NCBI GenBank assembly: GCA_964017065.1
Contig: OZ024789.1
Coordinates: forward strand, 5,148,018 to 5,212,017
DNA length: 64,000 nt
Direction: 5' to 3'
From: Haliclona indistincta
Lineage: Eukaryota; Porifera; Demospongiae; Haplosclerida; Chalinidae
Shown here: positions 1 through 10,895 of the stretch, piece after piece
Numbering within the stretch: the first letter of the stretch is position 1
Layout of the letters: the number at the start of each line of letters is the position of its first letter
Position numbers and translations under genes: made by a program
Notes under the pieces: model-generated
Seen by the model: the letters and a program-made list of their open reading frames with translations, nothing else
The model's database searches: none
Told to the model about the DNA's origin: nothing

Positions 1-205
1 CTTGTGTCATTGTTAGCTAGCACACTAATATTATACTGAATTTCATGTAGTCATCAAACTTGTATAGAAAATTATAATCAGCAACCAACACAGACTATGA
101 GCCATAGTTTACTAGTATAGAGACTAGTGTGTGTTTGTTGTAGATTATAGTGTGTGTTCCTGTATCACAAGAGCATTTGCTTATGCTGGCTAAAATCCTC
201 TCATT
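1..205 (+). pseudogene. Orphan 3' UTR of a propeller-family gene
   Basis: From about position 76 the sequence matches the 3' UTR that follows the stop codon of every propeller copy (AGCAACCAACA, GAGCCATAG, ACTAGTATAGAGACTAGT, GTGTGTTTGTTGT). No propeller coding sequence precedes it inside the window. A near-identical stretch occurs at about 26,060-26,270, again without coding sequence. It is a relic of a deleted copy, or the edge of a rearrangement that was later duplicated. Confidence 0.7.
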
Positions 206-270
206 TTACACTAATGTGTCCAACAGCACTAAAGTTGGATATAGTATACCCAACACGCAACCCGAACACA

Positions 271-355
271 ATTAACCATTAACCATTTCACAATTAACCA
301 TTAACCATTTCACAATTAACCATTAACCATTTCATAATAACCATTAACCATTTTT
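271..355. repeat. Minisatellite of about 22 bp, ATTAACCATTAACCATTTCA type
   Basis: About three and a half imperfect copies of a unit made of AACCATT repeats and CATTTCACA. The related block near 26,965-27,030 has a different copy arrangement, so the array has changed length since the duplication. Confidence 0.7.
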
Positions 356-671
356 GTCAATTAATTTTCTTTGAAATACTGTAGGTCAACCAGTAAATAC
401 ATACCAGGGGAATGTGAGTGCAGTATGTGAGTCACATAGTCTACCTTTCCATAAAAAAGGATCTTGTGTGCACATGTGAGTGGATGTTGACAAAGAACAA
501 GAATATAATTCTTTTGTCAATCTATAGTGTGCATGTAAACATCTGACATCAAAACAAAAGTTATTTATCCATGAGAGTATATTTGAAAGGAATACATGCT
601 AGAATACATGGTGGGTTGCTTTTAGCAGTACAAAAGTATCATGAAAAAAATTCACAATGACCTTCAACAAC

Positions 672-700
672 ATTGAGCTCACTATATAAGAGAGGACACA
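672..700 (+). promoter_or_regulatory. Orphan propeller-family core promoter
   Basis: GAGCTCAC followed by TATATAA (683-689) and GAGAGGACACAT, identical to the core of the gene promoters. The sequence then jumps to GATGAATGATTC. In the paired copy at 27,385 the promoter continues into leader and coding start, so a deletion removed leader and gene here. Confidence 0.75.
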
Positions 701-1032
701 TATACACATGATGAATGATTCTTTTTAGACAGTATTATTGAACAGGTGCTGCAAGATTTGATAATACAGACAAAAGCACACTTGCTCTATTGTTCTCATG
801 CAGTTTGGTGGAAGAGAATTAACTTGTCTACTGCACACATGATCCATTGCATATTATAGTGGACACCATTTGGACACAAAATTGTAGAGTTTGGTATATC
901 ACACATTACACATTGATTGTAAGTGTTCATTGCATTGAGGTGTCTTAAGAGGGTTCTACTATAGAAATATTTATAATCTTTATCAACATTGAGTATACTA
1001 CTACCAAGAAAATAGAAAACTTGACAGGCATA

Positions 1033-1237
1033 CCGTATAGCGGGAAATTTTCGCTGAAGGAAATTTTCGCGAATTTCGCGAAATACAGGCTATTCGCGAA
1101 AATATTATCCGTGAATGCCGCTTGAATGTTTGTTGACAAAGATAGGGCAATAGCGCTGATTCGCGAAAATATTCGTGAAATGCTCTATCTTGCGCATTCG
1201 CGAAAATTTTCTCCGGCGAAAATATCCCGCTATACGG
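1033..1237. mobile_element. TA-flanked MITE, 205 bp, CCGTATAGCGGG termini
   Basis: Terminal inverted repeats CCGTATAGCGGG and CCCGCTATACGG are flanked by TA on both sides. The duplicated block without the element (3541-3556, GGCATAATCTGG) gives the empty site, so TA is the target duplication, as for Tc1/mariner-type elements. The interior is full of TTCGCGAA motifs and has no coding potential. Relatives occur at 33,323-33,495 and, decayed, near 56,218. Confidence 0.85.
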
Positions 1238-1674
1238 TAATCTGGAAAAAAAACTTAGAGGTCGGATAAAGAACTAGAGGGTTACCAGATTGGCTTACAA
1301 GACTGTTTTACATAATGGTCACCAATATGTATCAACTCATATAAAATGTTTCAAGAGCATGTGTTTGATGATATATCCAATATGAAAGCATCATCTGCAG
1401 TAAAGATAGATCTCAAATCAATCTAGTTCGAGATAAAATCCGAAGTATCTGTTTACACGTGAACATAACATGTAATAACAAGTAAGATAATCATTCCTAA
1501 ACACAAATGTCACTCTAGTGTAACATGTAACATGAACTAAAGTAAGTCAAAACTAACATTACAGTCTTGTTAATGTATACATTATACACACACACATAGT
1601 CACATACACACAACCCTTTGATGATGTTCACAAAGTTTAAAAATTACGATAGCTCATAATACAGGTGAACGTGA

Positions 1675-1779
1675 CCAAAGCATCACTGAGCTCACTATAT
1701 AAGAGAGGACACATTCTGTGTCTCACCAGTTCTCAGTCGCTGTCACCTTGAGTATATCCCACTGGACAAGACAACAAGT
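1675..1779 (+). promoter_or_regulatory. Core promoter and leader of the first intact propeller gene
   Basis: AAAGCATCACTGAGCTCAC precedes TATATAA (1696-1702), then AGAGAGGACACATTCTGTG and the leader CTCACCAGTTCTCAGTC. The TATA box lies 84 bp before the ATG, which puts the likely transcription start near 1725-1730 and gives a leader of about 50 nt. The block is almost unchanged in most family copies. Confidence 0.8.
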
Positions 1780-2625
1780 ATGAAACTCCTCTCCTTGCTG
1801 ACGGTGGCTATTGTCCTAATCGGCATAACCACACAAGCCTTTGCCTGCTACTATGAGAGGATGTCTCGTAGCCCAAACTACGCAAAGATTACCACGCCAA
1901 AGAAAACCCTTAGTATTCCCAATGCTCACGGTATTTGTGTCGCTCCCAATGGCAACTTTGCTGTCGTGATGTGGAATGGCGCCAAAAAGATTCGCATATA
2001 CTACAGCTGTGGAAAACTGATGAAAGAAGTTGATCTTAGCAAACAAGGTTTTCAACATGGTGGTGATTGTGCATTCACAGATAGCAATCTCTACGTGGCT
2101 GACCACCATGGAAGAAAAGTATACGTACTGTCAACAATTGGAATATTCGTTCGGTCCTTTGCTACTGGAGAACATATTATGCGCATTGCAGCATGTAAAG
2201 ATCGACTTTACGCCACCAAACATAGTGGTGGACAAAATGTATTTGTGTTCGATACCAATGGTAGACTGATACGTCGCATTAGTGTACCAGCTAATGCTGC
2301 CCGTGGAGTCGTAGTGGGCATAGACGGTAACTTGCATGTTTCAAATTGGCAGAGAAAACAAGTGTATGTCTACACTCCTGAAGGAAGACGAGTCAGTGTA
2401 ACAACCTACAAAGAAATTCATCTTGCTGATGGTCTAGCAATGGACACTGCAGGCAACATCCTTATTGCTGATCATGATCGAGGTAAAGTGGAGGTTTACA
2501 GTCCGTGTGGAGCACTGATCAAGACCATTCGAACAGGAACACGACATGCAGTTGATGTGGAGATCGGTAACGATGGAACTGTACTGGTGGCAGATCATGC
2601 TACCTCCAAAGTCTTTATGTATTAA
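1780..2625 (+). CDS. Secreted six-bladed NHL-type propeller protein, copy 1 (intact, 281 aa)
   Basis: Single-exon gene. Residues 1-22 are a signal peptide (MKLLSLLTVAIVLIGITTQ, then AFA before Cys23). Six propeller blades follow at about 47-87, 97-128, 133-170, 175-210, 215-252 and 257-281. Each has the NHL pattern: a strand with a D-G or D-x-A turn, hydrophobic L-Y-V or L-L-I, an A-D-x-x-G-K loop, and a V-Y-V-Y strand. The short last blade is probably completed by N-terminal residues 34-45. Six cysteines (23, 53, 77, 97, 139, 243) could form disulfides, which fits secretion. Variable loop residues here are MWNGA, DHHGR, TKHSG, SNWQR, DHDRG and DHATS. The start is set by the family leader and the signal peptide. 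NHL folds bind proteins, RNA or glycans; the ligand here is unknown. The family name is inferred from pattern only. Confidence 0.85.
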   Translation: MKLLSLLTVAIVLIGITTQAFACYYERMSRSPNYAKITTPKKTLSIPNAHGICVAPNGNFAVVMWNGAKKIRIYYSCGKLMKEVDLSKQGFQHGGDCAFTDSNLYVADHHGRKVYVLSTIGIFVRSFATGEHIMRIAACKDRLYATKHSGGQNVFVFDTNGRLIRRISVPANAARGVVVGIDGNLHVSNWQRKQVYVYTPEGRRVSVTTYKEIHLADGLAMDTAGNILIADHDRGKVEVYSPCGALIKTIRTGTRHAVDVEIGNDGTVLVADHATSKVFMY

Positions 2626-2745
2626 CCAGCAACCAACAGAGAATATGAGCCATAGTTTACTAGTATAGAGACTAGTGTGTGTTTGTTGTAGTATAGTAAC
2701 TGTAGTCATAATGTGTGTTGTAGATTTTAGTGCTCATGCTGGTTA
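2623..2745 (+). other. 3' UTR with terminal inverted repeat that includes the stop codon
   Basis: TAACCAGCA (2623-2631, starting with the stop codon) is complementary to TGCTGGTTA (2737-2745). Between them are two ACTAGT hexamers (2659-2664, 2671-2676) separated by ATAGAG, which can form a second, inner hairpin. The outer arms recur after nearly all copies even where the region between has diverged, for example at 29,180-29,287 and 50,437-50,560. A structured mRNA 3' end is the inference. Confidence 0.6.
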
Positions 2746-3633
2746 TTTATTCATTCATTCAGTGATCTCTCAAAAGAGTTAAAATGATACATAGCCGAGT
2801 TTCGAAAAAAACAGTGCTCATGTGATCCAGTAGTTAAGTAAACTTGTGAACAAAAATTAATGTGGGAAACAGTTGGGCTTCACATGTCCTGACTACAAGA
2901 AACATATTCTGTGCCTGCATGTGTGTGAGTTATGTGGTACATATGTATGCGTCCATTGTAAGCAAAGTACTGTCCAAGAAATTCCGTCTGAGTCATTAAC
3001 TACATGAAGTCAATGCTTTATTACAAATGTACATATTAACATGTTTTAATAGCAGTGTATGGTATTGCAGAGTTTGGTATATCACACATTGTACATTGCA
3101 TTGTAAGTGTTCATTGCATTGAGGTCTCCCCTAAGAGGGTTCTACTATAGATTTAAACTATGATATGAATAATTCTCTTTGATGTAATGAGGTATTCAAA
3201 TTCGTGTATTGGCCTGTGCGTGGGCGTGTGTAAAAACATGGCGTCACCGCGCACTAGGCAGCAAACTAAGCGCTGTTTATCAAGCTATTTGTATCTTCTG
3301 CGCCATTTCGGGTAGCTTGCTGGTACAAGAGTGCTATTATCTCTCCAGGTAAGTTGAAATCATAGTTTAAACCGGTTATAAACCTCGGTTTTCGGTGCAT
3401 ATGTGAATTTGGATTCCTTGGGCTTCGCCCTCGGTATCCAAATTCCCATATACACCTCTACCTCGGTTTATAACCTACATATAATTATTTATAATCTTAT
3501 CAACATCGAGTATAGTAATAGCAAGAAAATAGAAAACTTGACAGGCATAATCTGGAAAAAGACTTAGAAGTCGGCTGGAAGTTGGATAGAGAAATAGAGG
3601 GTTATCAGAGACTGGCTTACAAGACTGTTTTAC
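2746..3633. repeat. Duplicated spacer, no gene seen
   Basis: It contains the family downstream block (CTCAAAAGAGTTAAAATGATAC, then GCCTGCATGTGTGTGAG) and from about 3070 the upstream block (GTTTGGTATATCACACATT, GAGGGTTCTACTATAG) found before several copies. At 3180-3480 there is an unshared segment with an AACCGGTTATAAACC palindrome. No convincing coding region. Confidence 0.6.
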
Positions 3634-4361
3634 AATCATTACCAGCTAATAACGACATCCTGTTACAATTTCCGTATACTAAATTAACTTGTGTCCGTAT
3701 ACTTCCCTTAGTTAATGTATTAGTTCTATTGGGAGATGAACTTCTAGCAGTCATCCTGGCTGACGTGAACACAAATTTATATTTGCCGACCCCAGAGAGT
3801 AAACTTCAGCTCATTGGCTACTGATTAGTATAAAAAGTGTTGCAGAAAGGCAGCGAGAAAGCGTTCCCAAACGGGGTTGAAAGTCGCGACCGTCGCTCAA
3901 TTGCAATTGTATTGGCGAGGTCTAAAAACATGGTTTTTTCAAATTTTGAACGACTGTCGCTTGAAAAGCTTTAAACTTTTTCTATTTGCCGGCCCCAGGT
4001 TTGATAGAGTGCCTTTTTAGGTATCGAATGGTATGGTCGAAATTTATACTGGGACATGGGAACACGTTCCCTTTTGGGGGTAAAGTTGGGTGATATTCAA
4101 GTTCTTCCTCGTTGTACAAACAGTATCAACAGCTGCTTTTATAAGTTCAAATTCAAATTTACGCAATGGCTAACACTGTCTATGGTGTCTCTCTAGGTGC
4201 TCATAAGCCCTTTGTTGACGAAGAGATCATGGATTCTAGAAGTCACCGCGGGGCTTGCCGATCAGTGTCGCCGCCGAGTCATGCCGGCCGAGATCGTCCC
4301 GCTGGCGTCTCTGTCAACATCGTGCTATTTCAGCAGGACACTGGAGCGATGGAGAGCAACG

Positions 4362-6254
4362 GGTCATTCCATATCATTTCAACAACTTTTTGGCATGACC
4401 CTCTGGGATTTTCTCGAAACTTGGTATTGTTGAACCCCTCATGGTCATATGATTCCATAACAAGTTTCAGCTTGATACCTTGTATGGTTTCTTTTTAAAC
4501 CCTGATTGCATTTTCAACGATATTTCCTACTACTTGCTGTTTAACTATTTATAACTATGTTATATTTTGACCTATCAGCAGACTAATAACATCAAATTGA
4601 AGCTGAATAAATGCTCTTTCATATGACATGCAGCACATAGTGCATCGCATGTCGTAACTATTTAACCACGCCCACATACTTTGATCTTTGATTCTTAAAA
4701 AAACGCTGCGTCAATTTCATTTTAAATGATTGTGATTTAATAGTAGTCTATTAGCTACTTCTATACCAAATTTCATGTTGGGACACAAATGGGAAGGTTA
4801 GTTTGCAAGCTTTATTAGAAAAAAGGGGCATTAATGCATACTACTTGGACACCAATAAACACAGTGAAAAGACTTGGGCTAGCTGTTTGAAGACTTAGGA
4901 TAGTTGCTTGTATGTTGATTGATTGACATAGAAGGGAGTTCCACTTTTGAATAGAACTGTATAAGTTTTAACATTAATTCATTGATGTTGGTATGTCGAT
5001 GTCAAGAATTTCAATAATTTTTTTTTGTGAACAATTTTTTAATCGGAATTTCTTTGATCACACAAGTCAACTGACATAATTTTGTGTTCTTGAATCAATG
5101 ATAGAAGACAAGTAAAGTAACCTTTTGATCTTGTCGAATCTATATAGTTGACAATAGACCATGCAATCATGCCATAGTTGTTTTATAGAGTTTTGTAATG
5201 TTTTACTTGTAGCAATACACGTAAGCCCTACACATAGCAAATTATTTTGCTGAAAATCTAATTACTAAAGCACTTCTGGTATATAAACTGTGATTGTATC
5301 GTTATTATGAACATAGTCTGAGTTTTTGACTACGTGGTTTAATTAGCAAACCTAGGTAATAAAAGATACAAGGTTACTTGAGTAATTGACTATTATTTCA
5401 TTAAAATTGCATCTTGTTACTTAAAAAGGCTGCTTGTTGCTTTGCTAAAAAAATTTAAATAAAAAATTAATTTCTCACAAATCAAATTGCAAAAGCCTCA
5501 ATCTCACTTGTAAAACACTACATGTAATATCCCACGATTCTAAGTTCTGAATGCAGCAGGTGGTGAGGGAGGGTTGTTGCATACTACATTTGATTTACTA
5601 TCTTTAGTACGTGTGATTGAAACATCAGTGATGAAGGTACACTTTTAAACTAGCTAGTGATCATTTTGCATGTCCTAATATCTCAGAAATGGACTAAACA
5701 CTTCCAAGTGGTTCATACTCATACACACAACAACTATTTTGTCAAGGAAGTTTGATAATCATTAGTTTTCTATAATAGAAACATCAGCCACACTGAGTTT
5801 GAAGAGAATTGCGCTAGGATCCCATTTGTGTCCCAACATGAAATTTGGCTTAGAAGTAGCCAATAGACTACTATTAAATCACATCCATTTAAAATGAAAA
5901 TTGACGCAGCGTTTTTTTAAAGAATCAAAGATCAAATTATGTGGGCGTGGTTAAATAGTTACGACATGCGATGCACTATGTGTTGCATGTCATATGAAAG
6001 AGCATTTATTCATTTTCATTTTGATGTTTTTAGTCTGCTGATAGGACAAAATATAACAAAGTTGTAAATAGTTTAACAGCAAGTAGTAGGAAATATCGTC
6101 GAAAATGCAATCAGGGTTTAAAAAGAAACCATACAAGGTATCAAGCTAAAACTTGTTATGGAATCATATGACCATGAGGGGTTCAACAATACCAAGTTTT
6201 AAGAAAATCCCAGAGGGTCATGCCAAAAAGTTGTTGAAATGATATGGAATGACC
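4362..6254. mobile_element. Long-inverted-repeat element with CAACG target duplication
   Basis: Arms of about 433 bp (4362-4794 and 5821-6254) are near-perfect reverse complements, starting GGTCATTCCATATC and ending with its complement. CAACG flanks both ends (4357-4361 and 6255-6259), a clear 5-bp target duplication. The 1.0-kb centre is AT-rich without a usable reading frame, so the element is non-autonomous. It is nested inside the larger insertion. Confidence 0.85.
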
Positions 6255-6360
6255 CAACGTCTTCTTGTGCCCGACTGTGAACCAATGTAGACGGCATCAT
6301 TACAAAGCTATACCAGCTACCTGGAGCTTCTGGCATACCGTCTGTACCACCGAATGATAG

Positions 6361-6684
6361 CTATAGCATTGACACGTCTTTTGCGAGCGATTGGAGCTTA
6401 CAGAGAGCATACTGTATAAAGGGCAAGTTTACTAGTCTTGGTGTGTATAAAGGAATAGTGTTGGCTTGTGCTTCAGACAGAGCACTAAGCTGCTGACTCA
6501 ATAGCTGGCTGCATGCATACATTGTTGACCACACCTCTCTTTCTTTGTTTCTCGCAACAGTCTCAAACCAAGTGTAAGCCCTTGTCTGGACACAAGTAGC
6601 AAAGTAAATGACCTCTTGATCATCCAGTAGCAATGTTGATTTTACCTTTTTCTCTCGGCAAGGCTTTAAGTTCAAGAAATGCAT
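6361..6684 (-). other. Open frame of unknown significance (107 codons)
   Basis: The minus strand is open for 107 codons with ordinary composition, rich in Leu, Ser and Gln, and with no motif I recognise. It lies inside the composite insertion, so it may be a remnant of a transposon gene. There is no clear splice context. Coding status is doubtful. Confidence 0.15.
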
Positions 6685-7460
6685 CCAGAGACGACTACGA
6701 TTGAACTCTCTAAACTTTTGTTCTTGAAAAGACTTGAATACATGCTAGTATTGTTCTATCTATGCAGTGATAGTCAAGTATGATTGAAACAGTACAATAA
6801 GATAAGACAATACAAACAGGCGACAGATCTGTGAGGGGGAAAACACCAGTCACACACACTGTTTATGAGAATCTTATTAAACATACTGTTTAGCAGAATG
6901 AGTGATGTCTCTATCCAGCAGGACTCTCTATCCACTATCCAGCAGGACTCCTCTTTACAATAGCCCTCCCGGGACGAGATGCAACAACAATTGCTCTGCC
7001 AAAAGACACCATAGACTTTATAATTATCACACATCACTACTGGCAGCATTGCTGCAGCTATACATGAGTATCTGAAGCCCATACCTGTACCGTAGGCTAA
7101 ATTTCGTGGGTGCTATAGTGTGTACTACCGTGCTAACCTTCCATATTCTTGTTTGGAACAGTCGCTTGGTTTCATACGGTCATACCACCCGCTACAGTAC
7201 CGAAACCAAGCTCTGATGTATAGGCGACGGAGCTGACGGTGGTCCTGGGTATAGATTAGCTGCTCAGACCGCCTTATAATCCGTCAGCTGCCTCAGGAGA
7301 AGAGTAGTTCTGGCTAGCTGTAGTCCTCGTGCTGGCCGCCATTTCTTGTTACTATGGAAATCCCGCGCTCGTCAGTGCTTTATCGTGATACGCAGTGCAA
7401 TTATTCGTAAAACACGCGTGAACTGAATTCCGCGGCATGTCCTCCTTTTCTGGTAATCAT

Positions 7461-7797
7461 GTAATGGTCACCAATATGCATCAACTTATATAGAATGTGT
7501 CAAGTGCATGTGTTTCCTGACGTATCCAATATGAAAGCATCATCTGCAGTAAAGATAGACCTCAAATCAATCTAGTTCAAGTTAAAATCCGAAGTATCTG
7601 TTTACACGTGAACATAACATGTTTTAATAACAAATTAGATAGTAATTTCTAAACACATATCTCACTCTAGTGTAACATGAACTAAACTTAACAATGCAGT
7701 CTTGTTAATGTATACATCATACACACACATAGTCACACATACACAACCCTTTGATGCTGTAAAAATCTGAATTCACGTTTTAAAAAAGTGTAATTTT
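7461..7797. repeat. Duplicated upstream block without promoter
   Basis: It matches the approximately 350-bp block that precedes promoters of several copies (CATCATCTGCAGTAAAG, CTGTTTACACGTGAACATAAC, ACAACCCTTTGATGCTG). It runs directly into mid-gene propeller sequence at about 7798, so promoter, leader and first 100 codons have been deleted. Confidence 0.7.
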
Positions 7798-8035
7798 ACC
7801 ACCATGGAAGAAAAGTATACGTACTGTCAACAATTGGAATATTCGTTCGCTACAGGAGTAAATATTATTCGCATTACAGAATGTCAAGACCGGCTTTACA
7901 TCACTACGAATGGTGGTGGGCAAAACGTCCTTGTGTACAATACCAATGGTGGACTGATACGCCGCATTAGTGTACCAGCTAATCATGCACGTGGAGTCAT
8001 AGTGGGCATAGATGGTAACTTGCATGTTTCAAATT
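7798..8035 (+). pseudogene. Propeller-family fragment (blades 2-4 only)
   Basis: Homology to copy 1 begins at its codon for His109 and stops inside blade 4 after HVSN. An 8-bp deletion relative to copies reading FVRSFATG shifts the frame near 7850. After it the reading continues as FATGVNIIRI and NGGLIRRISVP. The loop residues (TNGGG, ANHARG) match the copy at 49,598, which suggests a close common source. There is no promoter, start or end. Confidence 0.85.
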
Positions 8036-8311
8036 TTTACTCTGGTATAACCAGGGCATAGTGGTTTTTCTCTACCAATAATTCATTGTGACATCAGCCG
8101 GGTCACCTGTAATGGTTGGCGGACAAATGTTTGAAGAAGCCTTCTTCCTTCACATGAACATGAACTTTGGCTGACACTAGCTATAGTGAGTGTGTTAGTA
8201 TCTCAAGTCCAACAGTGAGGGACTGCCACAATAAGAGAGGACACATTCTGTGTCTCACCAGTTCTCAGTCACTATCACCTTGAGTATATCTCACTGGACA
8301 AGACGACAAGT

Positions 8312-9165
8312 ATGAAACTTCTCTCCTTGCTGACGGTGGCTATTGTCCTAATCGGCATAACCACACAAACCTTTGCCTGCTACTATGAGAGGATGTCTCG
8401 TACCCCAAACTACGCAATGATTACCACACCAAAGAAAACCCTCAATATTCCTGGTGCTCACGGTATTTGTGTCGCTCCCAATGGTAACTTTGCTGTCATG
8501 TCAGCGAACAATGCCAAAAAGGTTCGCATATACTACAGCTGTGGAAAACTGATGAAAGAAGTTGATCTTAGCAAACAAGGATTTAGAGTAGGTTGTGATT
8601 GTACATTCACAGATCGCAGTCTCTATGTTACTGACTGACACGGGAGAAAAGTTTATGAACTGTCAGCACTTGGGGAATTTGTTCGAATTTTTGCTACTGG
8701 TCAACACTTTCTACGCATGGCAGCATGTCAAGATCGAGTTTACATCACCAAACATGGTGGTGGACAAAACCTCTTTGTATACAATACCAATGGTGGACTG
8801 ATACGTCGCATTAGTGTACCAGCTAAATTATTATGCACGTGGAGTCGTAGTGGGCATAGACGGTAACTTGCATGTTTCGAATTGGCAGAGAAAACAAGTG
8901 TATGCCTACACTCCTGAAGGAAGACGAGTCAGTGTAACAACCTACAATGAAATTCATCTTGCTGATGGTCTAGCAATGGACACTGCAGGCAACCTCCTTA
9001 TTGCTGATCATGATCGAGGTAAAGTGGAGGTTTACAGTCCGTGTGGAGCACTGATCAAGACCATTCGAACAGGAACACGATATGCAGACGATGTTGAAAT
9101 AGGTAACGATGGAACAGTACTGCATGATAGCAGATCATGGTACCTCCAAAGTCTTCATGTTCTAA
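8312..9165 (+). pseudogene. Propeller-family pseudogene, copy at 8.3 kb
   Basis: The signal peptide and first blade are intact (blade-1 loop MSANNA). TGA at 8636-8638 replaces the codon that is Cys or Ser in sister copies (VTDC then HGKK). The frame stays open after it to about 8825, where GCTAAATTATTATGC carries four extra bases. Another frame change lies near 9122 (TGCATGATAGC in place of TGGTGGC). The leader is present but the TATA box is gone (ACAATAAG in place of TATATAAG). The 3' UTR is normal. Confidence 0.9.
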
Positions 9166-9954
9166 CCAGCAACCAACAGAGACTATGAGCCATAGTTTAC
9201 TAGTATAGAGACTAGTGTGTGTTTGTTGTAGTATAGTGACTGTAGACATAATTCGTGTTGTAGATTTTAGTGCTCATGCTGGTTATTTATTCATCTCTCA
9301 AAAGAGTTAAAATGATACAGAGCCGAGTTTCGAAAAGCAGTGCTCATGCGATCCAGTAGTTAAGTAAACTAGTGAGCAAAATGTGGGACACAGTTGGGCT
9401 TCACATGTCCCGAGAAAGTAGGTTGAAATAACAGGAAACATATTCTGTGCCTGCATGTGTGTGAACGGATGACTAGTAGTATCAGAGAGTGCCTGAGCAG
9501 CATATACATTACAATATCAAGCAGTCAAATATGACAGCAAAACTATCTGAATGAAGCACCAGGGTGCAAATGCCTAGGTGGAATTTCCAGTCAGGTACCC
9601 AGTGCAGTTTAATGTGACAGCACTAGAATTTTGTAGCTGAGTATGACAGTCTTGACCAAACATTTTGTGACACCTTCAGCCCGATAAGCATACTGACATG
9701 GTTTGACTATACAAAGCTACTGCAGCTATTAGAATTATAAGAGCTACAAGTACATAATGGAAATACAGCTGCAGCAAGACCACTGTACTCATTATTGCTG
9801 CTAGACTTAGCTGCTTATCGTTTGCAGAATAATGTGTTTGCTTGGACAATGCAGATAGAGTGGTTGCACCTAAGCAATCAGAAGCCTAGCAACGCTGACC
9901 ACATGGAATTCAATATTGCATTCTGATGGTGGTAATCGGCATAACCACACAAGC
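9166..9954. repeat. Duplicated downstream spacer
   Basis: Family 3' UTR, then a block (about 9481-9954) shared with 14,310-14,787, including GCCTGAGCAGCATATACATT and GACACCTTCAGCCCGATAAG. The unit after each copy therefore includes this spacer, the AMDHD1-like fragment and the next promoter. No coding sequence seen. Confidence 0.65.
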
Positions 9955-10116
9955 CTTTGCCTCTACAGTGCGGGTGGCACCACACTTCATCATGGCTGAC
10001 AGTCGCTTAGAGAAGGAGGCAGCAAGTTGGTCTAGTCTAGCTTTATGAACATAGCTGACAGTGTAATAAATTCCTCCGTCACTAGCATGTATGTCCCTAT
10101 AGCTAGCACCAGCAAG
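9955..10116 (-). pseudogene. AMDHD1-like exon 3 fragment, copy a
   Basis: The minus strand reads LAGASYRDIHASDGG, then IYYTVS and FSKRLSAMMKCGATRTVEAK. This fits imidazolonepropionase after the HTHPVW motif (family consensus LAGATY, GGGIHFTV, RAGTT, VE-x-KSGYG). A proper acceptor (CATGCACAG) precedes it, and the upstream exon at 51,512 ends in FAMK at the matching phase. The reading stops matching the enzyme just before the expected SGYG. There about 30 nt complementary to the propeller signal peptide (AAGCCTTTGC to TAATCGGC) are joined on. It is a partial exon only. Confidence 0.75.
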
Positions 10117-10800
10117 CTGTGCATGAAGAAAGGAGGCTATAAACTGTTGAACATGTGAGCCCATTGATACGTGCCCATGCACATTATACTATAAACAAAA
10201 AGTAGGAAGTTATGACAATATGACGTTATGACAATACACCATAATGATATATACTTGTCCACATTTTACTGTAGGAAGTTACGACAACATTATGTTTTTT
10301 AAGAAAATGACAACATAAATATTATCTATGATCACCATTATGAGCACTGTAGATACGATCTGTAAACCAAACCCGGAAGAGAGTAACCTGATACACATAC
10401 TTTTCTAGAAATGATAACATTCTTGCTGTACATCAACAACTATCCTATGATCATCAATTTTGTCCTCTTTAGATGAATCTAGATGTTAAAAGTGCCATAC
10501 CATGCAGGTCTCACAAAACAACAACATCCGAATGGAATATATCTTGCTGACAAGGATGTTTTTCTTTTCTCAACTTACAGTACGCCATTCAAAGGTGTAA
10601 ATTCAATTTAGACTGTATTGCAACACAGTATTGACAGTATTATCTGTTAATATAATACATTATACAAACACATAGTCACGTACACACAACCCTTTGATGC
10701 TGTAAACATATCAACTGAAATTCACAATGTTTGAAAAAGTGTGATTTTAGTTATCATCTTATAGCAATCTCATATTACAGGTGAACGTCACCAAAGCATC
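10117..10800. repeat. Duplicated upstream spacer
   Basis: AT-rich block with AGGAAGTTATGACAA-type repeats, GTAAACCAAACCCGGAAGAG and GTGCCATACCATGCAG, repeated at 12,340-12,900, 15,040-15,340 plus 16,568-16,690, and 22,390-22,740. No gene. Confidence 0.65.
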
Positions 10801-10895
10801 ACTGAGCTCACTATATAAGAGAGGACACATTCTGTGTCTCACCAGTTCTCAGTCACTATCACCTTGAGTATATCTCACTGGACAAGACGTCAAGT
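10795..10895 (+). promoter_or_regulatory. Core promoter and leader, copy at 10.9 kb
   Basis: CATCACTGAGCTCAC, TATATAA at 10,812-10,818, GAGAGGACACATTCTGTG, then the standard leader ending CAAGACGTCAAGT before the ATG. Confidence 0.8.

Larger units (their letters stand above)
1..1450 (+). repeat. Segmental duplication, left copy (pairs with 26,060-28,200)
   Basis: The order of landmarks is the same in both places: orphan 3' UTR, AT-rich minisatellite, a block with GGTCAACCAGTAAATAC, a propeller core promoter, a block with GGTGCTGCAAGATTTG, and a block with CATCATCTGCAGTAAAG. The left copy carries a MITE at 1033-1237 and has lost the leader and start codon after the promoter. The right copy carries a different insertion (26,287-26,925) and keeps a short gene start. 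Confidence 0.75.
3634..7460. mobile_element. Composite insertion of about 3.8 kb in a duplicated spacer
   Basis: Sister spacers read through GACTGTTTTACATAATGGTCACC (1300-1325, 17,065-17,090). Here TTTTACA is followed by 3.8 kb before ATGGTCACC resumes at 7464. The ends carry a weak inverted repeat, ATTACCAG and CTGGTAAT. Inside is a second element (4362-6254) and two GC-richer stretches (about 4166-4360 and 7100-7440) that could be decayed exons of the host element. I could not assign any of them to a transposase family. Confidence 0.55.

Noticed and set aside
271..355. Tandem repeats as a CRISPR-like array
   Set aside because: The units are contiguous minisatellites without unique spacers, in animal DNA.
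1780..2625. Bacterial origin of the propeller genes because they are intronless
   Set aside because: TATA promoters, a eukaryote-like leader, codon use like the surroundings and a wholly animal context give no sign of transfer. A database search would be needed to revisit this.
2434..2709. 91-codon antisense frame recurring at the 3' end of most copies (also 11,553 and 13,647)
   Set aside because: Its conservation is explained by conservation of the sense gene and 3' UTR. It has no promoter and shows no coding pattern of its own.
4166..4498. 110-codon frame starting MANTVYGVSLG
   Set aside because: Its second half reads into the arm of the 4362-6254 element. The first half could be an old exon, but there is no homologue I can name.
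8636..8638. TGA at a Cys position as possible selenocysteine
   Set aside because: The copy has two later frameshifts and no TATA box, so it is a pseudogene. No selenocysteine-type hairpin was recognised in the 3' UTR.
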